A stretch of DNA of 33,510 bases, from contig NZ_JACEHF010000026.1 of the NCBI RefSeq assembly GCF_014180685.1, forward strand, positions 1-33,510, given 5' to 3'. This document shows positions 6,609-14,190 of the stretch, piece by piece. The notes below the pieces were generated by a model, which did no database searches, was not told where the DNA came from, and worked only from the letters and a program-made list of their open reading frames with translations. How positions within the stretch are numbered: position 1 is the first letter of the stretch; every line of letters begins with the position of its first letter. The DNA is from Nocardioides pelophilus (lineage in GTDB: Bacteria > Actinomycetota > Actinomycetes > Propionibacteriales > Nocardioidaceae). The translations under genes were made by a program, and so were the position numbers.

Positions 6609-8314
6609 CCCCTACCGCTGAGTGGCCGGGGTCGCTCTGGTCCCGCACCCGCGCCCTGCTGCCGCGCCGCGCCGACTGGACCCACGCGCGGCCGCGGCGC
6701 GACCTGCCGGCCGGCGTGATGGTCGGGCTGGTGGCGCTGCCACTGGCGCTGGGGTTCGGCGTCAGCTCGGGGCTCGGCGCCGGCGCGGGCCTGGTGACCG
6801 CGATCGTCGCCGGCGTCCTGGCCGCGGTGTTCGGCGGCAGCCGGGTGCAGGTCAGCGGGCCGACGGGTGCGATGACGGTGGTGCTGGTCCCGATCATCGC
6901 GACCCACGGCGCCGACGGCGTGCTCGTCGTCGGGCTGCTCGCCGGGCTGATCCTGCTGGGGCTGAGCTTCGCGGGCGCGGGCCGGTTCATCCGCTACGTG
7001 CCGGTGCCGGTCGTCGAGGGGTTCACCATCGGGATCGCGATCATCATCGCGCTGCAGCAGCTGCCGGGAGCGCTCGGCGTCGACGTACAGGCCGAGAAGG
7101 TCCTGGTCCTGGCCGGACGCGCCGTCCGGGCGTGGGCCGAGGACCCTGCCTGGGCCTCGGCCGGGGTCACCCTCGGCGTGGTCGCCGTGATCATGGCCGC
7201 CGGGAGGTACCGCCCCCAGCTCCCCTGGTCGCTCCTCGCGGTGGTGGCCGCGACCGTTCTCGACGGGGTGCTCGACCTGGGCGTCGCGTCGATCGGCGCG
7301 ATCCCGTCCGGCCTGCCCACGCCGGGCCTGCCGGACGTCGACCTCGGAACGCTGGATGCGCTGCTGCTGCCCGCGATCGCGGTGGCGGCGCTGGCCGCGC
7401 TGGAGAGCCTGCTCTCGGCGACCGTCGCCGACGCGATGAACGTCGGCCAGCGCCACGACCCCGACCGCGAGCTGTTCGGGCAGGGCATGGCCAACCTGGC
7501 CGCACCGTTGTTCGGCGGCATCCCCGCGACCGCCGCGATCGCCCGCACCGCGGTGAACGTCCGCGCCGGTGCCGCGTCCCGGCTCAGCGCGGTCGTCCAC
7601 GCCGGGGTCCTCCTCGCGGTCGTCCTGGTCGCCTCGCAGTGGGTGGAGCGGATCCCGCTCGCCGCACTCGCCGGGGTGCTGATCGCGACGGCCATCCACA
7701 TGGTCCGGGTCTCGAGCGTGACGGCGCTGCTGCGCTCCACCCGGGGCGACGCCGCCGTACTCGTCATCACAGCGGCCGCGACCGTGGTCGCCGACCTGGT
7801 CACCGCGGTGATCGTCGGTCTCGTGGTCGCCGGCTTCATCGCGCTCCGCCAGACCGCTAAGGCCGCGCGGATCGACGAGGTCCCCCTCGACATGCCCACC
7901 GACAGCGACGACCGGGTGGCCGAGGAGCACGCCCTGCTCGACGAGCACATCGTCGCCTACCGGCTCGACGGGCCGCTGTTCTTCGCCGCTGCTCATGACT
8001 TCCTGCTCGAGCTGGCCGGGGTCAGCGACACCCGGGTGGTCATCCTCCGGATGTCGCGGATCACCACGATCGACGCCACCGGCGCCAGCGTGCTCGCCGA
8101 CACCATCACCCGCCTGGAGAACCGCGGCATCACCGTCCTGCTGTCCGGCGTCCAGCCCGCCCACCAAGACGTGCTGACCCACCTCGGCGTCTACGACAGG
8201 CTGGCGCACGAGCGCCACCTCTTCGACACCACTCCGGAGGCCATCGTGCACGCGCGGATCCACGCCTCCCGGATCAGCCACGACGCCGGCGCGTCCGGAT
8301 CTCCCACGCGATAG
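6605..8314 (+). CDS. SulP-family anion transporter with STAS domain
   Basis: A 569-aa inner-membrane transporter of the SLC26/SulP family. About 10-12 hydrophobic segments occupy residues 35-420, with the signature DLPAGVMVGLVALPLALGFG and the FGGSRVQVSGPTGAMTVVL motif in the anion-binding region. A C-terminal cytoplasmic STAS domain (about 440-550) contains the conserved loop TTIDATGASVLADT. Family substrates are sulfate, bicarbonate or other anions; specificity cannot be read from sequence. GTG start overlapping arsR. The coupling to an ArsR regulator and nearby SQR suggests a sulfur oxyanion, but bicarbonate is equally possible. Confidence 0.9.
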   Translation: MTPTAEWPGSLWSRTRALLPRRADWTHARPRRDLPAGVMVGLVALPLALGFGVSSGLGAGAGLVTAIVAGVLAAVFGGSRVQVSGPTGAMTVVLVPIIATHGADGVLVVGLLAGLILLGLSFAGAGRFIRYVPVPVVEGFTIGIAIIIALQQLPGALGVDVQAEKVLVLAGRAVRAWAEDPAWASAGVTLGVVAVIMAAGRYRPQLPWSLLAVVAATVLDGVLDLGVASIGAIPSGLPTPGLPDVDLGTLDALLLPAIAVAALAALESLLSATVADAMNVGQRHDPDRELFGQGMANLAAPLFGGIPATAAIARTAVNVRAGAASRLSAVVHAGVLLAVVLVASQWVERIPLAALAGVLIATAIHMVRVSSVTALLRSTRGDAAVLVITAAATVVADLVTAVIVGLVVAGFIALRQTAKAARIDEVPLDMPTDSDDRVAEEHALLDEHIVAYRLDGPLFFAAAHDFLLELAGVSDTRVVILRMSRITTIDATGASVLADTITRLENRGITVLLSGVQPAHQDVLTHLGVYDRLAHERHLFDTTPEAIVHARIHASRISHDAGASGSPTR

Positions 8315-8364
8315 CCCCCCGCAATGTGCTTCCCGTTGTCCACCCCGTTGAAAGGAACTCCCCC

Positions 8365-8964
8365 ATGCGTTTGATCCTGATGGGCCCGCCGGGCGCAGGA
8401 AAGGGCACCCAGGCTGCCCGCGTCGCAGCGCGCTACGACGTCCCGGCCATCTCCACCGGCGACATCTTCCGCGCCAACGTGGCCGCCGCCACCCCGCTCG
8501 GGATCAGCGCCAAGGCCTACATGGACGCCGGGGAGTACGTGCCCGACGAGCTCACCGACGCGCTGGTCCGCGACCGGCTCTCCCAGCCCGACTGCGAGCG
8601 CGGTTTCCTGCTCGACGGCTATCCCCGCACGACCGCCCAGGTCACCGAGCTCGACGCGATCCTCAGCGACATCGGCAGCCGGCTCGACGCGGTCGTCGTG
8701 CTCGAGGCCGACCAGCAACAGCTCGTCGAGCGCCTGCTCAACCGGGCGCAGGTCGAGGGCCGCTCCGACGACACCGAGGACGTCATCCGCCGCCGCCTCG
8801 AGGTCTACGCCCAGGAGACCGCGCCGCTCATCGACCTGTACGCCGCCCGCGGGCTCACCGAGCACGTCGACGGCATCGGCCGGGTCGACGACATCACCGA
8901 CCTCATCAACGCCGCCGTCGACCGCCGTACGTCGGCGCTCGACTCCGACGCCATGACCGGCTGA
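8365..8964 (+). CDS. adk: Adenylate kinase, LID-less type
   Basis: A 199-aa nucleoside monophosphate kinase: P-loop GPPGAGKGT at 7-15, AMP-binding ISTGDIFRA and LLDGYPRT blocks, and NRAQVEGRSDDTEDVIRRRL, the short segment that replaces the LID domain in actinobacterial Adk. It catalyses AMP + ATP = 2 ADP in the cytosol. Start after AAAGGAAC. The housekeeping adk of actinobacteria normally sits between secY and map in the ribosomal-protein region; this copy is instead 50 bp behind a SulP gene, so it is probably a paralogue. Downstream by 14 bp is a YjdM-type gene. Confidence 0.88.
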   Translation: MRLILMGPPGAGKGTQAARVAARYDVPAISTGDIFRANVAAATPLGISAKAYMDAGEYVPDELTDALVRDRLSQPDCERGFLLDGYPRTTAQVTELDAILSDIGSRLDAVVVLEADQQQLVERLLNRAQVEGRSDDTEDVIRRRLEVYAQETAPLIDLYAARGLTEHVDGIGRVDDITDLINAAVDRRTSALDSDAMTG

Positions 8965-8978
8965 CCCGAGGAGCGCCC

Positions 8979-9338
8979 ATGACCGACCACGAGTCCGAGG
9001 CCATCCCTCCCTGCCCGGAGTGCAACGAGGCCTACTCCTACGAGCAGGGCCACCTGCTCGTCTGCCCGATGTGCGGCCACGAGTGGTCGCCCGCCGAAGC
9101 GGCCGAGGCGGCCGAAGCCACTGCCATCACCGACGCCTTCGGCACTCCCCTGTCCGACGGGGACACGATCACCGTGATCAAGGACCTCAAGGTCAAGGGT
9201 TCGTCCCTGGTGGTCAAGGTCGGCACCAAGGTGCGCAACATCCGGCTGGCCGACGGGTTCGGCGGCCACGACATCGACTGCAAGATCGACGGCATCGGGC
9301 CGATGCAGCTGAAGTCGGAGTTCGTCAGGAAGGCCTGA
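8979..9338 (+). CDS. yjdM: YjdM/PhnA-type zinc-ribbon protein
   Basis: A 119-aa protein with an N-terminal zinc ribbon (C12-x-x-C15 ... C29-x-x-C32) followed by the PhnA C-terminal domain: DGDTITVIKDLKVKGSS, VKVGTKVRNIRL, and IDCKIDGIGPMQLKSEFVRK. Formerly named alkylphosphonate uptake protein PhnA; the phosphonate role is not supported and the molecular function of the family is unknown. It follows adk by 14 bp with its own GAGGAG ribosome-binding site and is probably the last gene of the arsR-sulP-adk unit. Confidence 0.88.
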   Translation: MTDHESEAIPPCPECNEAYSYEQGHLLVCPMCGHEWSPAEAAEAAEATAITDAFGTPLSDGDTITVIKDLKVKGSSLVVKVGTKVRNIRLADGFGGHDIDCKIDGIGPMQLKSEFVRKA

Positions 9339-9383
9339 CTCCCCCGGCGGCGTACGTCGAGGCTGAGATCCGCCGTCGCGGGG

Positions 9384-9536
9384 TCAGTGGCCCTTGGCGA
9401 CCATCCGGATCATGCGGAGGTTGAGGGCGACGAACCGGCCCGCCTGGTAGGCGAGGTTCTGGCGCTTGCGGAGCGCGCGTGCGCTGGGCAGCGGCGCGCG
9501 GGCGATCCGGTCGTTGACGTTGTCCGTGTCGTGCAT
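9384..9536 (-). CDS. Small conserved-looking protein (50 aa) downstream of the SQR-like gene
   Basis: A 50-aa basic ORF from ATG 9536 to TGA 9384, starting MHDTDNVNDRIARAPLPSAR and ending RMIRMVAKGH. It has no Cys. The C-terminal half (NLAYQAGRFVALNLRMIRM) could form an amphipathic helix. A GAGGAATC ribosome-binding motif precedes the start, and it lies 19 bp behind the flavoprotein stop on the same strand, so the two are probably co-transcribed. No function can be assigned; a membrane-peripheral partner of the SQR-like enzyme is one possibility. Confidence 0.6.
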   Translation of the reverse strand: MHDTDNVNDRIARAPLPSARALRKRQNLAYQAGRFVALNLRMIRMVAKGH

Positions 9537-9555
9537 GTCGATTCCTCGCTCGCGA

Positions 9556-11007
9556 TCACTCGGGGATGAAGAACCAGCCAGGCTTCGCCTTGGCCTTGTA
9601 GAGGAAGAGGTGGTGGAGCATGTACTTCATCCAGTGCGCCGCCAGTCCCATCTCCCCGGTGGTCGTGCTCAGGTCCCGGCCGGTGGGGTACTTCTCGTAG
9701 TCGGGGACGATCGGCTGCATCGTCATGGCGGCGGCCGACCCGTGCCGCAGCCCGGAGCCGGTCGAGGCGACGCAGGCCGCCCCCATCGAGGCCATCGAGG
9801 CCCTGCGGGCTGGAGCGGAGGCGTCCTTGATCCGGTCCACGATCGTCATGGCCACCGCCTTGCCCATCATTCCGGACGGCATTCCGGTGCGCGGGGGCGA
9901 CGGAGCGATCAGCGTGCCGTCCTCGGTCCTGCGGGGACGCGAGATCGGGTGGGGCGGCGCGAACGCGATCCCGACGGCGAAGAGGTTCGGGTAGAGGGGC
10001 GACTCGTAGGTCTCCGGCCAGTCCTCGGGCTTCCACTCCTCGAACGGCTTGGCCGCGTAGTCCGCGTCCACCCGCATGAACTTGTTGGGCGCGAACAGGC
10101 GGTCGGTGATCTCGTCCCCCGCCCGGTCGAAGACCTGGAGCCCGACGCCGGTGAACGGCGGGAGCAGCATCGCGAAGTCGAAGTCGAGGGTCGACACGCT
10201 GCCGTCGAGCTGCTGGTAGCGGACCTGCCCGGGGAGCACCTCCTCCACGTGGGCCTGGGCGATCGCCTCGATGCCGCGCTCGCGGAAGAGCGACTCCATC
10301 CACTCCTCGCTGGTCATCTGCCGGTCCCCGACCTCGAACGTCATCCCGCCGACACCGAAGTCGCCGAGCTCGTTCTCGTTGGTCAGGTAGTAGAGCGTCG
10401 CGCGGTCCCGTACGCCGGCCTGCCGGAGCTCGTGGTCGACGTTGAAGACGTACTCGAAGGCGGCGCCTTCGCAGGTGCAGGTGCCGTGCCCCATCCCCAC
10501 GACGAGGGTCTGGTGCTCGCCGTTCCTCATCTTGTCGATCGTCGCGCTCAGCGACGCGGCGGCCTCGGTCGCGTGGTCGGCCGTGCAGACCGAGACGGAG
10601 TTGCCGTCCGGGCCCAGCCCCGGCGTCGCCGCGAAGTTCAGCTTCGGCCCGGTGGCGTTGATCAGGAAGTCGTACGGCAGCGAGGCGACCTCGCCGCGCC
10701 GGGCGGCGTCGGTGTACTCGATCTCGACGGTGGGCGTCGGGTCGGACCCGCTCCCCTCGGGTCGGATCGTCTTGCCCAGCGCCTGGTGGAACTCGATGCC
10801 CAGCTTGTCGTACACCGGTGCGAGCGGGAAGACGACGTCCGACTTGTCCATCGCGCCGACCCCGACCCAGATGTTGGACGGAATCCAGTTCCACTTCGAG
10901 TTCGGCGCGACGACGACGACGTCGTGCTCCCGTCCGAGCTTCCGACGCAGGTGGAGCGCGGCGGTGTGTCCCGACACGCCGGCGCCCAGAATCACGATTC
11001 GAGCCAT
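9556..11007 (-). CDS. sqr: Sulfide:quinone oxidoreductase-type FAD flavoprotein
   Basis: A 483-aa two-dinucleotide-binding flavoprotein. The FAD-binding GAGVSGHTAALHL starts near residue 8, INATGPKLNF at 116-125 is the second conserved block, and Cys occur at 141, 177, 179 (GMGHGTCTCEG) and 412 (GAACVASTG). The C-terminal part (IVPDYEKYPTGRDL, then HWMKYMLHHLFLYKAKAKPG, ending WFFIPE) is typical of the larger SQR subgroup and forms the membrane-binding amphipathic region. SQRs oxidise sulfide to sulfur or polysulfide and reduce menaquinone at the membrane; redox Cys pairs are required and C177/C179 plus C412 are candidates. Related NDH-2-like enzymes cannot be excluded. A 50-aa gene follows. 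Confidence 0.78.
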   Translation of the reverse strand: MARIVILGAGVSGHTAALHLRRKLGREHDVVVVAPNSKWNWIPSNIWVGVGAMDKSDVVFPLAPVYDKLGIEFHQALGKTIRPEGSGSDPTPTVEIEYTDAARRGEVASLPYDFLINATGPKLNFAATPGLGPDGNSVSVCTADHATEAAASLSATIDKMRNGEHQTLVVGMGHGTCTCEGAAFEYVFNVDHELRQAGVRDRATLYYLTNENELGDFGVGGMTFEVGDRQMTSEEWMESLFRERGIEAIAQAHVEEVLPGQVRYQQLDGSVSTLDFDFAMLLPPFTGVGLQVFDRAGDEITDRLFAPNKFMRVDADYAAKPFEEWKPEDWPETYESPLYPNLFAVGIAFAPPHPISRPRRTEDGTLIAPSPPRTGMPSGMMGKAVAMTIVDRIKDASAPARRASMASMGAACVASTGSGLRHGSAAAMTMQPIVPDYEKYPTGRDLSTTTGEMGLAAHWMKYMLHHLFLYKAKAKPGWFFIPE

Positions 11008-11101
11008 GGCGACTACCTCCCGGGGGGATGTTCGTCTTCGACGCTACTCACGGCCGGGGCCGGAGGAGCGGGTCCAAGGTCCCTTGCTCGCGGGGACATC
11101 G

Positions 11102-12490
11102 TCACTGCCCGTCGGCGGACCGACTGCGTGCCGCCACCTTCACCGCGTACATCGCCCGGTCGGCAGCCGCCAGGACGCTGTCGACCGAGGCCTCCGGGTC
11201 GTCGGTCGACGACACCCCGACGCTCGCGGCCAGCGGGAGCTCGGTGTCCTCCCACCTCATCGGCTGGTTGAGCGCGACCGACACGCGGTCGCGGAACACC
11301 TCGGCGACGGTCAGGTCGCTCAGGTCCGGAAGGACCACGACGAACTCGTCGCCGCCGACCCGCGCGACGGTGTCGCTCGGGCGCACCGCGGCGCGCAGCC
11401 GGTCGGCGACCTCGACCAGAGCCGCGTCCCCGGCGAGGTGACCGTGCTCGTCGTTGAGCCGCTTGAACCCGTCGAGGTCCACGAGCAGTACGGCGAGATG
11501 GGCGCGGCTCCGGCGCAGGCCGGCCAGCGAGCTCTCGAGCCGGTCCTCGAGCAGCCTGCGGTTGGCCAGTCCCGTCAGCCCGTCGTGGAGCGCCTGCTCG
11601 CGGAGGATCTCCTCGACCCGCTGGACGGAGACCAGGTCGTGGTTGAGGGCGGAGACCGTGAGCAGCGCGAAGGCGCCGCCGGCGAGGCAGACCTGGGCCA
11701 CCACGAGCCCGGAGTAGGTCCCGGTCACCGAGAACGGACCGACCCCCATCGCGGTGACGGTGTTCACCGTCGTGGCCGACACCGCGAGCGAGATGGCGGC
11801 GGTCTGGGCGCCGAGCCGCATGGCGACGAGGACCAGTGCCGGTGTCAGCAGGAAGGGAAGGCCCTGCACCCACGCGTCGACCTGCCAGGGGAAGACCGCG
11901 ACCAGGGTCACCGCGGCCAGGGCGGCAAGAAGCACCCAGCGCTCGGACCGGCCCGCCTTGGCGAGGTCGGCCCGCCGGAGGGTGAACACCGCTGGGGCGA
12001 CGACCAGGACGCCGATGGCGTCTCCCATCCACCAGCGCGGCCACGTCGGCCAGAACGTCTCGACGCCCGCAGCGGTCGCGGCTGCCGCGCCGACGGTGGC
12101 CCCGACCAGCGGCCCGACCACGACGGCCCAGAGCACGAAGCGCAGCACCAGGGAGACGCTGGTCAGACCTTCCGGCCGTCGGCTGCGCATCAGCAGCGAT
12201 GCACCCACCAGCGGCTCCACGGTGTTGGCCACAGCCCAGATCAGCGCGACTCCGAACGAGACCGGGATGGAGAGGTCGACGACGATCTCGGCCACGAAGA
12301 CGCCGGTCAACAGGGCCGGCCAGCGCTCCCGGGGCAGGCGCACCAGGACGCCGAGGGTGAGCCCGGCCCCGGGCCAGAAGACCGCGCCTGTCGGATACCC
12401 GAACGTGGTCGCTTGGATGACGAGGAAGGAGAGGGTGCCGTACGCCAGCCCCATGAGCGCGACGTCTCGCACCCGAGAAGATCGGGACAT
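11102..12490 (-). CDS. MASE1-GGDEF membrane diguanylate cyclase
   Basis: A 462-aa protein. The N-terminal 290 residues contain about eight hydrophobic segments with MASE1-type features (GAVFWPGAGLTLGVLV near 35-50; a WMGDAIGVLVVAPAVF block), followed by a C-terminal GGDEF domain starting at DGLTGLANRRLL. The catalytic GGDEF is intact near residues 379-383, preceded by an RxxD (RPSD) in the position of the product-inhibition I-site. It should convert two GTP to cyclic di-GMP in response to an unknown membrane signal. No EAL or HD-GYP partner is in the window. ATG 12490 is preferred; the GAGG just upstream is unusually close. Lies 94 bp upstream of the SQR-like gene on the same strand. Confidence 0.88.
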   Translation of the reverse strand: MSRSSRVRDVALMGLAYGTLSFLVIQATTFGYPTGAVFWPGAGLTLGVLVRLPRERWPALLTGVFVAEIVVDLSIPVSFGVALIWAVANTVEPLVGASLLMRSRRPEGLTSVSLVLRFVLWAVVVGPLVGATVGAAAATAAGVETFWPTWPRWWMGDAIGVLVVAPAVFTLRRADLAKAGRSERWVLLAALAAVTLVAVFPWQVDAWVQGLPFLLTPALVLVAMRLGAQTAAISLAVSATTVNTVTAMGVGPFSVTGTYSGLVVAQVCLAGGAFALLTVSALNHDLVSVQRVEEILREQALHDGLTGLANRRLLEDRLESSLAGLRRSRAHLAVLLVDLDGFKRLNDEHGHLAGDAALVEVADRLRAAVRPSDTVARVGGDEFVVVLPDLSDLTVAEVFRDRVSVALNQPMRWEDTELPLAASVGVSSTDDPEASVDSVLAAADRAMYAVKVAARSRSADGQ

Positions 12491-12614
12491 ACCTCGATCG
12501 TCCGGTCCCGAGACCTCCGCGGACAGGGCCGGAGGTCCCGCGCCCACGTGCCGATCGGCACTGACTCCGCCGCCCCGCTGGAGCGGATCGTGGAAGCACA
12601 CACGGGGAGGTGCC

Positions 12615-13445
12615 ATGGACGGCAGGGACCAGCAGCTGAGGTGGCGTTCGACCCTGGTGCAGGGACGGGACGCTCGCTACGGCGTGGCCGGGGAAGGCGA
12701 CCCGGTCGTGTTCGTGCACGGCTGGGGACTCTCGCAGCGGTCCTACCGGGCCGCGCTGCACCGGCTGGTGCGGACCGGCGCCCGCGTCTACGCCCCGGCC
12801 CTTCCGGGCTTCGGCGGCACTGCACCGCTCCCCCGCGCCGAGCTGAGCATGGTCGGCTACGCGAAGTGGCTGCAGGCCTTCCTCGACGAGGTGGAGGTGC
12901 CGCAGCCGGTCACGCTGATCGGCCACTCGTTCGGTGGCGGCGTGGCTCTCAAGACCGCGCACGACCACCCCCGGGCCGTGAGCCGCTTGGTGCTGGTGAA
13001 CTCGATCGGCGGGTCGGTGTGGAAGGCCGACAAGGCGATGCGCGACCGGCCGATCTGGGACTGGGGCCTCCACCTCTCCGCCGGCGCCCTGTCGCCGCGC
13101 GGCCTGACCCGGGTCGTGCCCGTGGTGGCCGCCGACGCCGTGAGCAACGCCGTCCAGCACCCGCACGTGCTGTGGGCCGTCGGCCGACTGGCGCGCGACG
13201 CGAACCTCGAGGCCGAGCTGGCAGCGGTACGCCGGCGCCGGCTGCCCGTCTTCGTGCTGTGGGGCCGCAACGACCGGGTGATCCCGCTCGCCTCGGCCGA
13301 GGCCCTGATCGGGACGTCCGACGACACCGAGATCCAGACCGTCGCCGGCGACCACGGCTGGCTGATCGCGGATCCCGGCCTGTTCGCCGAGGTGATCACC
13401 AACGTCATGGGCGTCGCGATCCCTCCCGAGGCCGTCGGGCAGTAG
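12615..13445 (+). CDS. Alpha/beta hydrolase
   Basis: A 276-aa alpha/beta-hydrolase. The oxyanion HGWG motif is near residue 35, nucleophile Ser is in GHSFGGG near 104, acid Asp in LWGRNDRVIP and His in GDHGWLI complete the triad. Closest in general form to esterases, epoxide hydrolases and lipase-like carboxylesterases; substrate not predictable. Start after GGGGAGG. It is followed after 25 bp by an LprG-like lipoprotein and a coupled MFS exporter, so a lipid-related role is plausible but not shown. Confidence 0.85.
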   Translation: MDGRDQQLRWRSTLVQGRDARYGVAGEGDPVVFVHGWGLSQRSYRAALHRLVRTGARVYAPALPGFGGTAPLPRAELSMVGYAKWLQAFLDEVEVPQPVTLIGHSFGGGVALKTAHDHPRAVSRLVLVNSIGGSVWKADKAMRDRPIWDWGLHLSAGALSPRGLTRVVPVVAADAVSNAVQHPHVLWAVGRLARDANLEAELAAVRRRRLPVFVLWGRNDRVIPLASAEALIGTSDDTEIQTVAGDHGWLIADPGLFAEVITNVMGVAIPPEAVGQ

Positions 13446-13470
13446 ACCGGTCCGACAGGGAGGAGTCGAG

Positions 13471-14190
13471 ATGAGGTTCGGTAGCCACACCGCCGGCGTC
13501 CGTCGTACGACGCATGCCGCGTGCGCGGCTGCTCTGCTGTCCGCCGTGCTCGTCGCCCTGCCGGCGTGCGGGGCCGACGGCCCGGAGGGCGATCCCGACG
13601 AGGTCCTCGCGTCCGCTCAGGAGCAGCTGGACGAGACGACAGGAGTCCACATCACCGTGTCCAGCGACGGACTGCCCGACGAGGTCTCCGGCCTGGTGGG
13701 AGCCGAAGGGACCCTCACGTCCGACCCCGCGTTCGACGGGACCGTCAAGCTTCGCTACAGCGGCATCACCGCCGACATCCCGGTCATCTCGGTGGACGGC
13801 GTCGTCTACGCGCAGCTCCCGTTCACCACCGGCTACGACCCGATCGACCCGGAGGAGTACGGCGCCCCCGACCCCGCACAGCTCCTGACCGCCGGCGCCG
13901 GCATCTCCCGGTGGCTGGCCAGCGTGATCGACGTCGACCAGGGCGACCAGGTGCGCGACGGGCCCGAGGTGCTGACGCCGTACTCCGGCACGCTGCCGGG
14001 CACCGTGGTGGCCGACGTGATCCCCGGCGCCGACGACGAGGCGACGTTCGAGGTCACCTTCACCATCACCGAGGACGGCCTGCTCCACGAGGCGGAGGTC
14101 TCGGGGCCGTTCTACGAGGGCGAGCAGGACGTGACCTACCTGGTCGGGCTCGAGGACTACGGGACCCAGCAGACCATCCAGACGCCATGA
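13471..14190 (+). CDS. LprG/LppX-like lipoprotein
   Basis: A 239-aa lipoprotein with a signal peptide ending in the lipobox L30-P-A-C33, so Cys33 should be diacylated and the protein anchored outside the membrane. The mature part follows the LppX_LprAFG fold pattern: an ASAQEQLDETTGVHITVSSD helix-strand start, GTVKLRYSG, VISVDGVVYAQLPF and a VFTITEDGLL-like C-terminal strand. In mycobacteria LprG carries triacylated lipids in a hydrophobic pocket and is encoded with the MFS exporter P55 (Rv1410c). Here the next gene is an MFS exporter overlapping by ATGA, the same arrangement. Ribosome-binding site GGAGG. Confidence 0.85.
   Translation: MRFGSHTAGVRRTTHAACAAALLSAVLVALPACGADGPEGDPDEVLASAQEQLDETTGVHITVSSDGLPDEVSGLVGAEGTLTSDPAFDGTVKLRYSGITADIPVISVDGVVYAQLPFTTGYDPIDPEEYGAPDPAQLLTAGAGISRWLASVIDVDQGDQVRDGPEVLTPYSGTLPGTVVADVIPGADDEATFEVTFTITEDGLLHEAEVSGPFYEGEQDVTYLVGLEDYGTQQTIQTP

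Noticed and set aside
6503..8281. Long minus-strand frame (592 codons) opposite the SulP gene
   Set aside because: Asp/Arg/Gly-rich shadow of a clear transporter gene; no domain and no ribosome-binding site.
10442..13474. Plus-strand frame of 1010 codons over SQR and GGDEF genes
   Set aside because: Antisense shadow caused by high GC; no recognisable domain.
11013..13490. Long minus-strand frame (825 codons) spanning the GGDEF and hydrolase genes
   Set aside because: It crosses a divergent promoter and runs out of frame with the real cyclase; the translation is low-complexity Arg/Pro/Gly.
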